NCBI RefSeq assembly: GCF_014211915.1
Contig: NZ_CP060040.1
Location: 434,001 to 498,000, forward strand
Source of the DNA: Burkholderia cenocepacia
GTDB lineage: Bacteria; Pseudomonadota; Gammaproteobacteria; Burkholderiales; Burkholderiaceae
DNA length: 64,000 bases
Direction of reading: 5' to 3'
The first letter of the stretch is position 1, and each line of letters opens with the position of its first letter. The position numbers and the translations under genes are program-made. Below the pieces are notes generated by a model that was not told the DNA's origin, did no database searches, and saw nothing but the letters and a program-made list of their open reading frames with translations. Below are positions 27,850-39,011 of the stretch, piece by piece.

Positions 27850-27917
27850 GACGGGAGGCTCCGTGTCGGTAAGGAGGGGGGCGGCACGCTGGCGCGGGAT
27901 CGCCGGATGTTGGGCAA

Positions 27918-27946
27918 AGTCTAGTGTGTACATTTGAAAATGGCAA
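27918..27946 (-). promoter_or_regulatory. nicE operon promoter with embedded NicR operator
   Basis: On the minus strand TTGCCA (27941-27946) and TAGACT (27918-27923) are separated by exactly 17 bp. The spacer contains the dyad AGTGTGTACATT (plus strand 27923-27934), matching AGnGTnnACnCT at seven of eight positions. The promoter lies about 70 bp upstream of nicE. A repressor bound there would exclude RNA polymerase. Confidence 0.65.
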
Positions 27947-28049
27947 TGGATCAAAATTACGTCTGCCATGGTTGGATTGTTGGTGTGTATGGATTTAAGG
28001 AGATTTATTGGTGCTTTCCCGGAGACGTCGGCATCGGTCAATAATCTGC

Positions 28050-29306
<1,257 letters not shown>

Positions 29307-29491
29307 CGCGCGGCGCCCGCGCCGGCCGGCGCTTTGCGTCCGTTTTGCAGCCGCTGCGCCGGCGCGGGAATCGATGCGCGGCAACGCGCATTTCGGCGTG
29401 TTATATGTCAGGCGCGCCGGCAGGCGCCAGCCGGCGGCTCGTGCCTGCCGCCGGCCGACGCCGGCCCGCCCGTCGTATTCCGGATCCCTTC

Positions 29492-29995
29492 ATGTCCCAT
29501 CCCGCTTCTTCGTCGCGGCCGCTGGCGTTTCGCGTGAACGGCACGCCGCACACCTTCGCCGACGCCGCGCCCGACGCGCCGCTGTTGCTGGTCCTGCGCA
29601 ACGACTGCGCGCTCAACGGCCCGAAGTACGGCTGCGGGCTCGGGCAGTGCGGGGCGTGCACGGTGCTAGTCGACGGGCAGGCCACGCGTTCGTGCGTTGT
29701 GCCGGCCGCCGCCGCGCACGGGCGCGACGTCACGACGCTGGAAGGGCTCGGGTCGTGCGACGCGCCGCATCCGATCCAGCGCGCGTTCATCGACGAGCAG
29801 GCCGCGCAATGCGGTTACTGCCTGAACGGCATGATCATGAGCACGAAGGCGCTGCTCGACCGCCACCCCGCGCCCGACGATGCGGCGATCCGGGATGCGT
29901 TGCGCTTCAACCTGTGCCGTTGCGGCACGCATCTGGAGATCATCCGCGCGGTGCATCGCGCCGCACGCTATCTGCGAGGCGGCGATGAAGCCTGA
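29492..29995 (+). CDS. nicA: Nicotinate dehydrogenase 2Fe-2S subunit
   Basis: A 167-residue two-cluster ferredoxin subunit of a molybdenum hydroxylase. The plant-type cluster uses Cys48, Cys53, Cys56 and Cys68 (KYGCGLGQCGAC...SC); the second uses QCGYC and LCRCGTH. It passes electrons from the molybdenum site, probably on the product of the gene at 21974-24255, to the cytochrome subunit encoded just downstream. The next gene overlaps its end by 11 bp, so the two are translationally coupled. Confidence 0.92.
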   Translation: MSHPASSSRPLAFRVNGTPHTFADAAPDAPLLLVLRNDCALNGPKYGCGLGQCGACTVLVDGQATRSCVVPAAAAHGRDVTTLEGLGSCDAPHPIQRAFIDEQAAQCGYCLNGMIMSTKALLDRHPAPDDAAIRDALRFNLCRCGTHLEIIRAVHRAARYLRGGDEA

Positions 29996-32420
29996 CGCAG
30001 GTCCGCCGATGGCGCCGGCGTGTGTGGCGGAACCCGCACCGCACGATGACGCGGCCGCCGCCGCCGCGCCGCCGCACCGCGCACGCTACGCCTGGCCGAT
30101 CGGCGATGCGCGCACGCCTGCCTCGTTCGATATCGAAACGCGGACCGCGCCCGACGGCAGGATGACCACGTGGCGCTACCGTGCGCAGGCAGTCGGCCCA
30201 GCCACGAACGATGCTCGCGGAGCCGCGGCACGCGCCGATTCCAGCGCCGCATCGCCGTTCGTCTACCGGCACGCGCAGACGTCGATCGAGCTGGTCGATG
30301 CCGATGGCGCGATTCCCGGTCACGCGCACGTCTTTGCCCGCGAATCCTTCGTCGACGAACTCGCGGGCGCGTTGCGGCGCGACCCGGTCGCGTTGCGGTT
30401 GCAGCATCTCGACGCCGCGCGGGACGCGGGGCCCCGCGAAACGATCCGGATGGTCAGCGAACGCGCTGCCTGGGGCGTGCCGGTTGCGCCGCGGGCGAAC
30501 GCGGCGTCGCGTGTCAGCGGTCGCGGCTTCGCCTTCGATGGCGAGCGGGGCGACGCGCGCACAGTCGCATCCGCATCCGCGTCCGGCGCCGATGCCGATC
30601 GTCACGGCGATCCGCACTGGTCAGCGTGGGTCGTGGATCTCGAGGTCGACCGTGCGACCGGCGATGTCGCGGTGCGGCGCGTCGTGGCCGGGCAAGGCAG
30701 CGGCGAGCCGGCCGACGCGTCGCTGGCCGGCCTGCCCGCATGGCAGATCGAGGCCGCGATTTCTCGCGTGATGGGCGCACGGTTGTCGGCGCGGCCGGCG
30801 CACGACGAGACCGATGCCGATGCGCGGCCCGACGCGATCGCACACGAGCTGGTTGCCTTCGATGCCGCCACGCATCGCGCGCATGGCGACCTGTCCGGAT
30901 ACGATGCGCGGCGAGTCGAGCAGGCGGCCGCGCCGGCCGCGGCTGCCATCGCCAACGCGCTGTACGACGCGACGGGCGTGCGTTTTCGCGCGCCGCCGTT
31001 CGATGCGGCGCACATTCGCGCCGCGCTCGCGCAACCGGTGCCGGCCGATGCCGCTGACAGGTCGCACGCGGCCCCGCGCCGCGCATCGCGCTGGCGTCGC
31101 TGGCTGGCCGGCGGCGGCGCGGGCGGCGTGGTCGGCGGGCTGATCGGGCTGGCGTGCGCGATCCTGCCGGGCCCCGCGCCGATCGCGCCGCTTGCGCCTG
31201 TTGCGCCTGTTGCGCCCGGCGGCGCGGACGGCGCGATGTGGAGCGTGGCGACGCTCGAACGCGGCCGCCTGGTCGCGCTCGCCGGCGATTGCGCGGTGTG
31301 CCACACGGCGCCCGGCGGCGCGACCAATGCGGGCGGGCTCGCGCTCGATACGCCGTTCGGCACGATCTACACGACGAACCTCACGCCCGATCCGGAAACC
31401 GGCATCGGCAACTGGTCGTATCCGGCGTTCGCCCGCGCGATGCGCGAAGGCATCTCGCGCGACGGCTCGCACCTGTACCCGGCGTTCCCGTACACCGCAT
31501 TCGCGAAGCTGAGCGAGCCCGATCTGCTCGCGCTCTATGCGTACCTGATGTCGCAGCCGCCGGTGAAGCACGTGCCGCCGCAGACGAAGCTGCCGTTTCC
31601 GCTCGATCAGCGGCGTCTGGTGGCCGGCTGGAACTGGCTGTTTCACGACGCACGGCCGTTTGCGCCGGACCCGGCGCGCTCGGCGATGTGGAATCGCGGC
31701 AAGTATCTGGTCGACGGCGCCGGGCACTGCGGCGCCTGCCACACGCCGCGCAACGCGCTCGGTGCGGAGAAGGGTGGTCTCGCCTATCTGTCGGGCGGCG
31801 AAGCGGAAGGCTGGGTCGCGCCGCCGCTCGTCGCGTCGCCGGCTTCGCCCGTGCCGTGGACCGAAGGCGCGCTGTTCGACTATCTGCGCACCGGGTTCTC
31901 GGCACAGCACGGCGTCGCGGCCGGGCCGATGGCGCCGGTCGTCGCGGGGCTCGCGGCGCTGCCCGAATCCGACGTGCGGGCGATCGCGCATTATCTGGCG
32001 TCGCTGTCGCCGCCCGTCGATGCGGCCGTCGCCGCGGCTGCGGCCGACCGCCAGGCGCGCGGCGCGGAAACCCTCGCGACGCTCGGCCTCGAGAACGGCC
32101 GCCGCGCGTTCGACGCGGCGTGCGCGGTGTGTCATGCGGAATCGGGCGGCGTCGGACATTTCGGCGTGCGGCCGCTGATGGGGCTCAACACGAGCGTCAG
32201 CCAGGCGACGCCGGACAATCTGCTGCGCGTGCTGCACCACGGGATCGACCAGCCGGCCACCGACCGGCTCGGCTACATGCCGGGCTTCGGCGATGCCTTC
32301 GACGATCGGCAGATGGCCGAGCTTGCCGCCTACATCCGCGCGCGGTACGCACCGGGGCAGCCGGCGTGGCACAACCTCGCGGAAGCATCCGCGCGAATCC
32401 GTCAGGCGGGTGCACATTGA
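29985..32420 (+). CDS. Triheme cytochrome c subunit fused to a degenerate molybdenum-domain remnant (NicB-like)
   Basis: An 811-residue chimera. Residues about 60-355 resemble the C-terminal half of a molybdenum hydroxylase: FARESFVDELAGALRRDPVALRLQHL and IANALYDATGVRFRAPPFDA match the NicB gene at 21974-24255 nearly word for word. However, the N-terminal half is missing and the GAGES active-site loop has decayed to RRVEQA. A membrane helix follows at about 372-397, then three c-type haem sites: C436AVCH, C582GACH and C713AVCH, with LGYMPGF as a likely Met ligand region. Pseudomonas NicB carries molybdenum and cytochrome parts in one chain; here they are divided between two genes. This one probably carries electrons from NicA to the respiratory chain. 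It starts inside nicA. Confidence 0.82.
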   Translation: MKPDAGPPMAPACVAEPAPHDDAAAAAAPPHRARYAWPIGDARTPASFDIETRTAPDGRMTTWRYRAQAVGPATNDARGAAARADSSAASPFVYRHAQTSIELVDADGAIPGHAHVFARESFVDELAGALRRDPVALRLQHLDAARDAGPRETIRMVSERAAWGVPVAPRANAASRVSGRGFAFDGERGDARTVASASASGADADRHGDPHWSAWVVDLEVDRATGDVAVRRVVAGQGSGEPADASLAGLPAWQIEAAISRVMGARLSARPAHDETDADARPDAIAHELVAFDAATHRAHGDLSGYDARRVEQAAAPAAAAIANALYDATGVRFRAPPFDAAHIRAALAQPVPADAADRSHAAPRRASRWRRWLAGGGAGGVVGGLIGLACAILPGPAPIAPLAPVAPVAPGGADGAMWSVATLERGRLVALAGDCAVCHTAPGGATNAGGLALDTPFGTIYTTNLTPDPETGIGNWSYPAFARAMREGISRDGSHLYPAFPYTAFAKLSEPDLLALYAYLMSQPPVKHVPPQTKLPFPLDQRRLVAGWNWLFHDARPFAPDPARSAMWNRGKYLVDGAGHCGACHTPRNALGAEKGGLAYLSGGEAEGWVAPPLVASPASPVPWTEGALFDYLRTGFSAQHGVAAGPMAPVVAGLAALPESDVRAIAHYLASLSPPVDAAVAAAAADRQARGAETLATLGLENGRRAFDAACAVCHAESGGVGHFGVRPLMGLNTSVSQATPDNLLRVLHHGIDQPATDRLGYMPGFGDAFDDRQMAELAAYIRARYAPGQPAWHNLAEASARIRQAGAH

Positions 32421-32644
32421 CCGTCGTGCCGGCGTGAGCGGCCGCGCCGGCGGGCATGCCGGGCGAAATGACCTGACGAACGAAAACGATGGCCGGCGAC
32501 GGCTGTAATTCTTGCCGGATTCGGCCATCGTTTAACCATTCGAAACAATGTGTTCACCGAAAGGGGCATGATCTCCGGCGATCGAGCAGGCATACTGTCG
32601 CCAATGTTGCTCAATGCACGTCGACCGGCGTGCGCCTGCCCTCC

Positions 32645-32977
32645 ATGTCCATTCCAGTCTTTTTTCGAACCCTGCGATGGTTGACCATTGCGGCTGCTGC
32701 ATGCTTGCTCGCCGCGTGTTCGACTGCTTCCGACGTGACCGCGACGTCGAACCCGAACGTGTACACCGTGACGACGCGCACGGTCGGCGTGTCGACGACG
32801 TGGGCCGACGCCCACGAGAAGGCCGTCAACGAAGCCACCAACTACTGCACGCAGCGCGGGATGCGCGCCAGCGTGAAGCAGGAATCGCTGACCGGCGGCC
32901 GCCGCGTCGACGCACGCTCGGAACTCGCGTTCGAGTGCCATCCGACCTTCGAGACGGCGTCGAACCCGCGCGGTTGA
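32645..32977 (+). CDS. Small lipoprotein, hypothetical
   Basis: A 110-residue predicted lipoprotein. The signal peptide ends CLLAAC with Cys25 as the lipidation site. The short mature domain (VYTVTTRTVGVSTTWADAHEKAVNEA) has two Cys (YCTQRG and FECHP) that could pair. The pattern resembles small conserved Burkholderia outer-membrane lipoproteins of unknown function. The ATG at 32645 is chosen for the signal peptide; no strong ribosome site precedes it. Confidence 0.7.
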   Translation: MSIPVFFRTLRWLTIAAAACLLAACSTASDVTATSNPNVYTVTTRTVGVSTTWADAHEKAVNEATNYCTQRGMRASVKQESLTGGRRVDARSELAFECHPTFETASNPRG

Positions 32978-33092
32978 CCGACCGGCGGCATGACGACGCC
33001 GCCCGCGTTTTTCTTCCCCCGCCTGCAAACCGACCCGCGATGCCGTTCCGGCCCGTCGCGGGTCGACGCACGTCCGGCGTCGGCCAGGCGCA

Positions 33093-33983
33093 TCAGGCCG
33101 GCTGCGCCTCGTACAGCTTCACGCACGCGGAGAAGTCGAGCGTGCCGAGCCCCTGCTGGCTCATCGACTGATACAGCTGCTGCGCGAGCGCGCCCATCCA
33201 GACCGGCTGATGCGCGCTGCGTGCGGCTTCGGTCGCGAGCCCGAGATCCTTCAGCATCAGGTTCGCCGCGAAGCCGCCTGCATAGCCGCGCGCGGCCGGC
33301 GCGGTGTCGCTCACGCCCGGATACGGGTTGTACGCGTCCGAACTCCAGCAGCGGCCGGTCGACGTGTTGATGATGCCGGCCAGCACGGTTGGATCGATGC
33401 CGAGCGCGGCGCCGAGCGCCATCGCTTCCGATACGCCCATCATCGAGATGCCGAGCAGCAGGTTGTTGCAGATCTTCGCGATCTGCCCGGTGCCGGTGCC
33501 GCCGCAGTGCACGACGTTCCTGCCCATGTCGAGCAGTACCGGGCGGATGCGCTCGAACAGCGCGCCATCGGCGCCGACCATGAACGTCAGCGTGCCGGCC
33601 TGCGCGCCGCCGGTGCCGCCCGACACGGGCGCGTCGGCGAGCGGGAAGTCGCGCTGCGCGGCCGCGTCGGCCACCGCGCGCACGGTGCCCGGATCGATCG
33701 TGCTGCAGTCGATCAGCGTCGCGCCGGCGCGTGCGCCGGCCAGCACGCCGTCGTCGCCGAGGTAGACGGCGCGCACGTGCTGCGCGGCCGGCAGCATCGT
33801 GATGATCAACGAGCCGCGCGCGGCGGCGTCACGCGGCGACGTCGCCGCCGCCGCGCCGGCGCGCACCGCGGCGTCGACCGCATGCGCGTCGAGGTCGAAC
33901 ACCGTCAGCGCGTGGCCGGCCTTGAGCAGGTTGGCGGCCATCGGGCCGCCCATGTTGCCGAGTCCGATGAAGGCGATTTCCAT
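33093..33983 (-). CDS. mmsB: 3-hydroxyisobutyrate dehydrogenase
   Basis: A 296-residue NAD-dependent enzyme of valine catabolism that oxidises 3-hydroxyisobutyrate to methylmalonate semialdehyde. Landmarks are the dinucleotide motif FIGLGNMGGPMAANL, the substrate loop DAPVSGGTGGAQAGTL, and the catalytic Lys in GQIAKICNN. Its gene is 14 bp downstream of mmsA in the same direction, so its product feeds the next enzyme directly. Confidence 0.93.
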   Translation of the reverse strand: MEIAFIGLGNMGGPMAANLLKAGHALTVFDLDAHAVDAAVRAGAAAATSPRDAAARGSLIITMLPAAQHVRAVYLGDDGVLAGARAGATLIDCSTIDPGTVRAVADAAAQRDFPLADAPVSGGTGGAQAGTLTFMVGADGALFERIRPVLLDMGRNVVHCGGTGTGQIAKICNNLLLGISMMGVSEAMALGAALGIDPTVLAGIINTSTGRCWSSDAYNPYPGVSDTAPAARGYAGGFAANLMLKDLGLATEAARSAHQPVWMGALAQQLYQSMSQQGLGTLDFSACVKLYEAQPA

Positions 33984-33997
33984 GGCGAAGCTCCTCC

Positions 33998-35524
33998 TCA
34001 GCGCAGCGCGATCGTCGTGTTCACGCCGCCGGCCGTCGCGTCGTCGTCGAACCAGCGCGCGGTGACCGTCTTGGTCTGCGTGTAGAACTGCACGACCTGC
34101 TTGCCGTACGGGCCGAGATCGCCGAGCTTCGAGCCGCGCGAACCGGTGAAGCTGAAGTAGGGCACCGGCACCGGAATCGGGATGTTGATGCCGACCTGGC
34201 CGACGTCGATCTCGCTCTGGAACTTGCGCGCGGCCGCGCCGCTCTGCGTGAAGAGGCCCACGCCGTTGCCCATCGGGTTGCGGTTGACGAGCGCGATCGC
34301 GTCGTCGAGCGTGTCGGCTTCCATCACGACCACCACCGGTCCGAAGATTTCTTCCGTGTAGATCGACATGTCGGTCGTCACGCCCGAGAAGATCGTCGGG
34401 CCGACGAAATTCCCCTGCTCGTAGCCGGGCACCTTCACGTCGCGGCCGTCGAGCAGCAGCGTCGCGCCTTCCTTCACGCCGGCGTCGATCAGCGACAGGA
34501 TGCGTGCCTTCGCCGCCTTCGACACGACCGGGCCGACGTCGGTGCCGGCTTCGGCGCCCGCGTTGACCTTCAGGGCCTTCGCCTTGTCGACGAGATCGGG
34601 CAGCCAGTCGCGCGCCTTGCCGACCAGCACGACGACGGAGGTCGCCATGCAGCGCTGGCCGGCCGCGCCGAAGCCCGCGCCGACCAGCGCGTTGATCGAC
34701 TGCTCGCGGTGCGCATCGGGCAGCACGACCGCGTGGTTCTTCGCGCCCATCATCGACTGCACGCGCTTGCCGTGCTGGCTGCCGAGGTTGTACACGTGCG
34801 TGCCGACGCGCGTCGAGCCGACGAACGAGATCGCCTTGATGTCCGGGTGCGTGCACAGGCGGTCGACCACCGTCTTGCCGCCGTGCACGACGTTCAGCAC
34901 GCCTGGCGGCACGCCGGCCTCGAGCGCGAGCTCGACGAGCTGCATCGTCGACAGCGGGTCCTGCTCGGACGGCTTCAGCACGAACGTGTTGCCGCAGACG
35001 ATCGCCATCGGGAACATCCACAGCGGAATCATCCCGGGGAAGTTGAACGGCGTGATGCCGGCGCAGACGCCGATCGGCTGGCGCAGCGTGTAGGTATCGA
35101 CGCCGCCCGCGACGTTCTCCGCGAATTCGCCTTGCTGCAGCGTGCCGACCGAGCACGCGTGCTCGACCACTTCGAGGCCGCGGAAGATGTCGCCCTGCGC
35201 GTCGGGCAGCGTCTTGCCTTGCTCGGCCGTCAGCGTGTGCGCGATCCGTTCGAGATTGCGGCGCACGAGATCCTGGAACTTCAGCATGATGCGCAGCCGC
35301 GCGCCGATCGGCGTCGTCTTCCAGGTCTGGAACGCGCGCTGCGCGGCCGCGATCGCGGCATCGACCTCGTCGAGCGTCGCGTACGGCACGCGGCCGATCA
35401 CTTCCTGCGTCGCGGGGTTGACGATGTCGCCCCACTCGGTGCTGTGCGATTCGACGAACGCGCCGTCGATCAGCAGCTTGGCGGTGGGCAGGGCGAGGGT
35501 GGTCTGGGGAACTGCGGCGTTCAT
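33998..35524 (-). CDS. mmsA: Methylmalonate-semialdehyde dehydrogenase (acylating)
   Basis: A 508-residue CoA-acylating aldehyde dehydrogenase converting methylmalonate semialdehyde to propionyl-CoA. Recognisable segments are [17 protein letters not shown], the catalytic Cys in [11 protein letters not shown], and the C-terminal [18 protein letters not shown]. The ATG at 35524 has GGAG ten bases upstream. It forms an operon with mmsB; the transporter gene 111 bp upstream, in the same direction, may be part of the same transcript. Confidence 0.93.
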   Translation of the reverse strand: MNAAVPQTTLALPTAKLLIDGAFVESHSTEWGDIVNPATQEVIGRVPYATLDEVDAAIAAAQRAFQTWKTTPIGARLRIMLKFQDLVRRNLERIAHTLTAEQGKTLPDAQGDIFRGLEVVEHACSVGTLQQGEFAENVAGGVDTYTLRQPIGVCAGITPFNFPGMIPLWMFPMAIVCGNTFVLKPSEQDPLSTMQLVELALEAGVPPGVLNVVHGGKTVVDRLCTHPDIKAISFVGSTRVGTHVYNLGSQHGKRVQSMMGAKNHAVVLPDAHREQSINALVGAGFGAAGQRCMATSVVVLVGKARDWLPDLVDKAKALKVNAGAEAGTDVGPVVSKAAKARILSLIDAGVKEGATLLLDGRDVKVPGYEQGNFVGPTIFSGVTTDMSIYTEEIFGPVVVVMEADTLDDAIALVNRNPMGNGVGLFTQSGAAARKFQSEIDVGQVGINIPIPVPVPYFSFTGSRGSKLGDLGPYGKQVVQFYTQTKTVTARWFDDDATAGGVNTTIALR

Positions 35525-35635
35525 GGAACTCTCCGGGGAAACGATGTGCGATGACGAAAGGGGGCCTGGGTCCGCCACGCGTGCAGGCGCGGCGGGCGAC
35601 AGGACGAACTGAAGATCGAATGCCGGCCGGCGTGC

Positions 35636-36955
35636 TCAGGCGCGCGTCGGGCGCATCAATGCGGTACACACGAGCGCGAACACGCCGAAGCCGACGAGGT
35701 ACGCGATCACGTAGTGCGGCTGGCCGCCGCCGGCCTTGAGCAGCGACGTCGCGATCATCGGCGCGAAGCCGCCGCCGATCACGCCGGCCAGCTGCACCGA
35801 CAGCGAGATGCCGCTGTAGCGGATTTCCGCCGGGAACTGCTGCGCGAACAGCAGCGATTCCGGCGCATAGAGGATCGGGAACACGACGCCGAGGCCGAGC
35901 ACGATCGCCCACCATGCAGTCGACGTCTGCTGCGTGCCGAGCATCATGAAGAACGGCGCGGCGAATGCGCACATCAGCACGAGGCCGATCGCGAACATCC
36001 GGCGCTGGCCGATGCGGTCGCTCAGATGCCCGCACAGCGGCATCGTGACGAGCGACAGCGCCGCGCCGGCCGTGATCGCGTGCAGCATCTCGGCCTTCGG
36101 CAGATGCAGCTGCTGCGTCGCGTAAGCGAGCGCGAACGTGACGACCATGTAGAACCAGGTGTTCTCGGCGGCGCGTGCGCCGACGATCGTCAGCACCTCG
36201 CGCGGATGGCGGCGCAGCGCGGCCGTCACCGGCGATTTCTCGGCCTTGCCCTGGCGCTGCATCTTCTCGAAGTCGGGCGATTCCGGCACCTTCGCGCGGA
36301 TGAACCAGCCGAGGCCGACGAGCGCGATGCTCGCGAGGAACGGCACGCGCCAGCCCCACGACAGCATGTCGGCTTCCGGCAGCGCGGCCACCGCGGCCAT
36401 CGCCACCGACGACAGGATCAGGCCGAGCCCGACACCCGTCTGCGGCAGGCTGCCGAACAGCCCCTTGCGGCCCTTCGGCGCGTGCTCGACGGCCATCAGC
36501 ACCGCGCCGCCCCATTCGCCGCCCACCGCCATGCCCTGCAGGAAGCGCATCGCGATCAGGAGCGCGGCGGCCCAGTAGCCGATGCTGTCGTACGACGGGA
36601 TCAGCCCGATGATCATGCTCGGCACGCCCATCAGCAGCAGCGTGATCATCAGCATCGACTTGCGGCCGATGCGGTCGCCGAAGTGGCCGAACACGATGCC
36701 GCCCATTGGCCGCCCGATGAAGCCGACCGCGAACGTGCCGAACGCGGCGAGCGTGCCGACGACCGGGTCCAGCGACGGGAAGAAGATACGGTTGAACACG
36801 AGCGCGGCGGCCGTGCCGTACAGGAAGAAGTCGTACCACTCGATCGTGGTGCCGGCCATGCTGGCCCAGCCGGCCAGCAGGTAGTGCTTCGCGGTGCGCT
36901 CGGGCGCCGGCGTCGCGATGGTCGCATGCTCATCGAGGGTGGATCGGGTCTGCAT
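35636..36955 (-). CDS. MHS-family (ProP-like) metabolite:H+ symporter
   Basis: A 439-residue MFS transporter with twelve helices. The metabolite:H+ symporter signature is clear: GTTIEWYDFFLYGTAAALVF near the start and FGHFGDRIGRKSML in the first loop, and FLQGMAVGGEWGGAVLMAVEHAP. Family members carry small organic acids such as ketoglutarate, citrate or shikimate. Its position upstream of mmsA-mmsB and divergent from a LysR gene suggests a branched-chain or related carboxylate, by inference only. Confidence 0.87.
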   Translation of the reverse strand: MQTRSTLDEHATIATPAPERTAKHYLLAGWASMAGTTIEWYDFFLYGTAAALVFNRIFFPSLDPVVGTLAAFGTFAVGFIGRPMGGIVFGHFGDRIGRKSMLMITLLLMGVPSMIIGLIPSYDSIGYWAAALLIAMRFLQGMAVGGEWGGAVLMAVEHAPKGRKGLFGSLPQTGVGLGLILSSVAMAAVAALPEADMLSWGWRVPFLASIALVGLGWFIRAKVPESPDFEKMQRQGKAEKSPVTAALRRHPREVLTIVGARAAENTWFYMVVTFALAYATQQLHLPKAEMLHAITAGAALSLVTMPLCGHLSDRIGQRRMFAIGLVLMCAFAAPFFMMLGTQQTSTAWWAIVLGLGVVFPILYAPESLLFAQQFPAEIRYSGISLSVQLAGVIGGGFAPMIATSLLKAGGGQPHYVIAYLVGFGVFALVCTALMRPTRA

Positions 36956-37053
36956 GGTGTCTCCGGTTTCATTGCCCGCGGCTCATGGTCCGCAGGTCAC
37001 GGTCGAGTATAGTTATGCGCAGATTCATGATGTACCGATAAAGAAACCGGTTG

Positions 37054-37073
37054 GATGTGCATTTATGCACATC
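37054..37073. promoter_or_regulatory. Perfect palindrome in the MHS transporter / LysR divergent promoter
   Basis: GATGTGCAT and ATGCACATC are perfect 9-bp arms with a 2-bp spacer, 40 bp upstream of the LysR start at 37113 and about 100 bp from the transporter start. This is a probable binding site for the adjacent LysR regulator; it fits a TGTGCA-N4-TGCACA core. Confidence 0.6.
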
Positions 37074-37112
37074 GACGGCCGGCCCGGAGACGCCCGCCTT
37101 TTTCCCTCGCCG

Positions 37113-38072
37113 ATGCGACATGCCACCGAGCCGGTTTCCGGCAACCTGAACGGGGACGACTTGCGCTTTTTCCTCGAGGTCGCGCGCACGCAGCGCGCGA
37201 GCGGCGCCGCGAAGCGGCTCGGCGTCGACTACACGACCGTCGCGCGGCGCATCCGCGCGCTCGAGGCCGCGATGGGCACGCTGCTGTTCGACAAGTCGCG
37301 CTCGGGCGGCTTCACGCTGACGGCGGAAGGGCAGCGGCTCGTCGCGTATGCGGACGCGATGGAGACGACCGTGCAATCCGCGTGCGACCAGGTCGCGAAC
37401 ACCGGCGAGGCGCTGTCGGGCCACGTGCGGATCGGGTCGACCGAAGGGTTCGGCTGCTTTTTCCTCGCGCCGCAGCTCGCGCGGTTCCGCGCCGCGCATC
37501 CGCACGTGACGGTCGACCTGCTGCCGGTGCCGCATTTCGTCAACCTGCCCAAGCGCGAGGCCGATCTCGCGATCACGCTCGAACGGCCCGAGCGCGGGCC
37601 TTACGTGGTCACGAAGCTGTGCGACTACCAGTTGCGGCTCTATGCGACGCACGACTATCTGGCGAACCACGCGCCGATCACGTGCACCGACGATCTCGCG
37701 CGGCATGCGTTCATCAGCTACGTCGACGATCTCGCGTTCAGCAACGAACTGCTGTACCTGGACCGCGCGGTGCCCGGCGCGACGGCGGGCTTGCGCACGA
37801 CCAGCGTGATCGCGCAGGTTTTCGCGGCGCTGCAGGGCGGCGGCCTGGCGATCCTGCCGTGCTTCATGGCGGCCACGCAGCCGGCGCTGGTGCCCGTGCT
37901 GCCGGACGACGTGGTCGTCACGCGGTGTTTCTGGCTGACGTGCCGTGAGGATCTGCGCAAGCTGCGGCGCGTGACCGCGCTGTGGGATTACCTGCGCGCG
38001 GCGGCGGACGCGAATCGCGCGTTGCTGTCGGGGGAATCGGCTACGCTGCGCTTCGTCGGCGAGCCGGCATAG
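37113..38072 (+). CDS. LysR-family transcriptional regulator
   Basis: A 319-residue regulator with the winged helix at about residues 14-72 (DLRFFLEVARTQRASGAAKRL...VDYTTVARRIRALE) and an effector-binding domain after it (GHVRIGSTEGFGCFFLAP). It is divergent from the MHS transporter gene, whose promoter region it should control, possibly along with mmsA-mmsB. Start 37113 is preferred over the in-frame ATG at 37065 because the latter lies inside the palindrome at 37054-37073. Confidence 0.85.
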   Translation: MRHATEPVSGNLNGDDLRFFLEVARTQRASGAAKRLGVDYTTVARRIRALEAAMGTLLFDKSRSGGFTLTAEGQRLVAYADAMETTVQSACDQVANTGEALSGHVRIGSTEGFGCFFLAPQLARFRAAHPHVTVDLLPVPHFVNLPKREADLAITLERPERGPYVVTKLCDYQLRLYATHDYLANHAPITCTDDLARHAFISYVDDLAFSNELLYLDRAVPGATAGLRTTSVIAQVFAALQGGGLAILPCFMAATQPALVPVLPDDVVVTRCFWLTCREDLRKLRRVTALWDYLRAAADANRALLSGESATLRFVGEPA

Positions 38073-38165
38073 CGGTCGACGGGCGACGCGCGACGGCGAC
38101 GCGACGATCGATCTGGATCACAACACGGCCGGCGGCGATTCGACCGGCCAGCGGGGAGAGGGCAG

Positions 38166-38957
38166 ATGGCTTTGACGCATGCGGGCAAGGTTTTCGTGGT
38201 GTGCGTGGTGGTATTCGGCGTGGTCGCTTACTGGCTCGCGTCGCGCATGGTGCGCCGCCAGACGGGCAGCAAGCGCGGGGCCGGCGGCGCGGTCGCGTTC
38301 TGGTGGCTCGTGTGTTTTTGCCTGGTGTCGCTGTCGTTCCCGTTCGCGTACTGGATCGGCGACGAGCTCTACGCACTGGCGGTGTCGCCGACATACGAAG
38401 CGACCGTCGTGTCCTACCAGTCCGAGTGGGACACCTGCGAGCGCCGCGACAGCTCGGGACGAACCTCGTCGTACCGGTGCATCAAGTACACGTCGATCCT
38501 GGAAGCCGTGATGCCGGATGGCGAACGTATCACGCTACCGGGCAACATTCGCTCGGGCGCCGTGCCCGACATCGGCGAGAAGGTCGATGTCGTGTTGCCG
38601 CAGGGCGCCCATCAGTGGCACGAGCGCAGCGTGCGCAGTATCGGGCTGCTGGCCGGCGGCGCGGTGATGGTTGCGATCATCGGGTATTTCGTCTACCTGA
38701 TCGCGGCGTATGGCGCCGGGAAGAAGATCGACGGCGCGGCCCGCTTCGGCATGGCGGTGGTGCTGAACGGGCTCGTGCCGCTCGGCGCGCTGCTGATGGA
38801 AATCGCCATCCTGAGCGTGCCGTATCGCTACTGGGCGCGAGGCAATCCGGAACAGTGGCCCGTGTGGGTGCTGGCACTCTGCCTGCTGTTCGCGCTGGCG
38901 CTGCTGCCGTTGCTGCTCGTCTACGCGCGAACCGCATGGCGGGCGGTCGTGAAGTAA
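38166..38957 (+). CDS. DUF3592-like membrane protein
   Basis: A 263-residue inner-membrane protein with helices at about 8-25 and 43-62, an extracytoplasmic domain at about 70-155, and further helices near 160-180, 198-220 and 230-252. The soluble domain has the DUF3592 pattern (YEATVVSYQSEWDTC..., VPDIGEKVDVVLPQG) and two Cys that may pair. GGGAGAGG precedes the ATG. Function unknown; it shares its family with the smaller protein at 63118-63576. Confidence 0.7.
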   Translation: MALTHAGKVFVVCVVVFGVVAYWLASRMVRRQTGSKRGAGGAVAFWWLVCFCLVSLSFPFAYWIGDELYALAVSPTYEATVVSYQSEWDTCERRDSSGRTSSYRCIKYTSILEAVMPDGERITLPGNIRSGAVPDIGEKVDVVLPQGAHQWHERSVRSIGLLAGGAVMVAIIGYFVYLIAAYGAGKKIDGAARFGMAVVLNGLVPLGALLMEIAILSVPYRYWARGNPEQWPVWVLALCLLFALALLPLLLVYARTAWRAVVK

Positions 38958-39011
38958 CGGCGGCGCCCCGCCTCGCGATCGCGGCGCGGGGGCCGGCCGC
39001 GCCGCAGGCCT

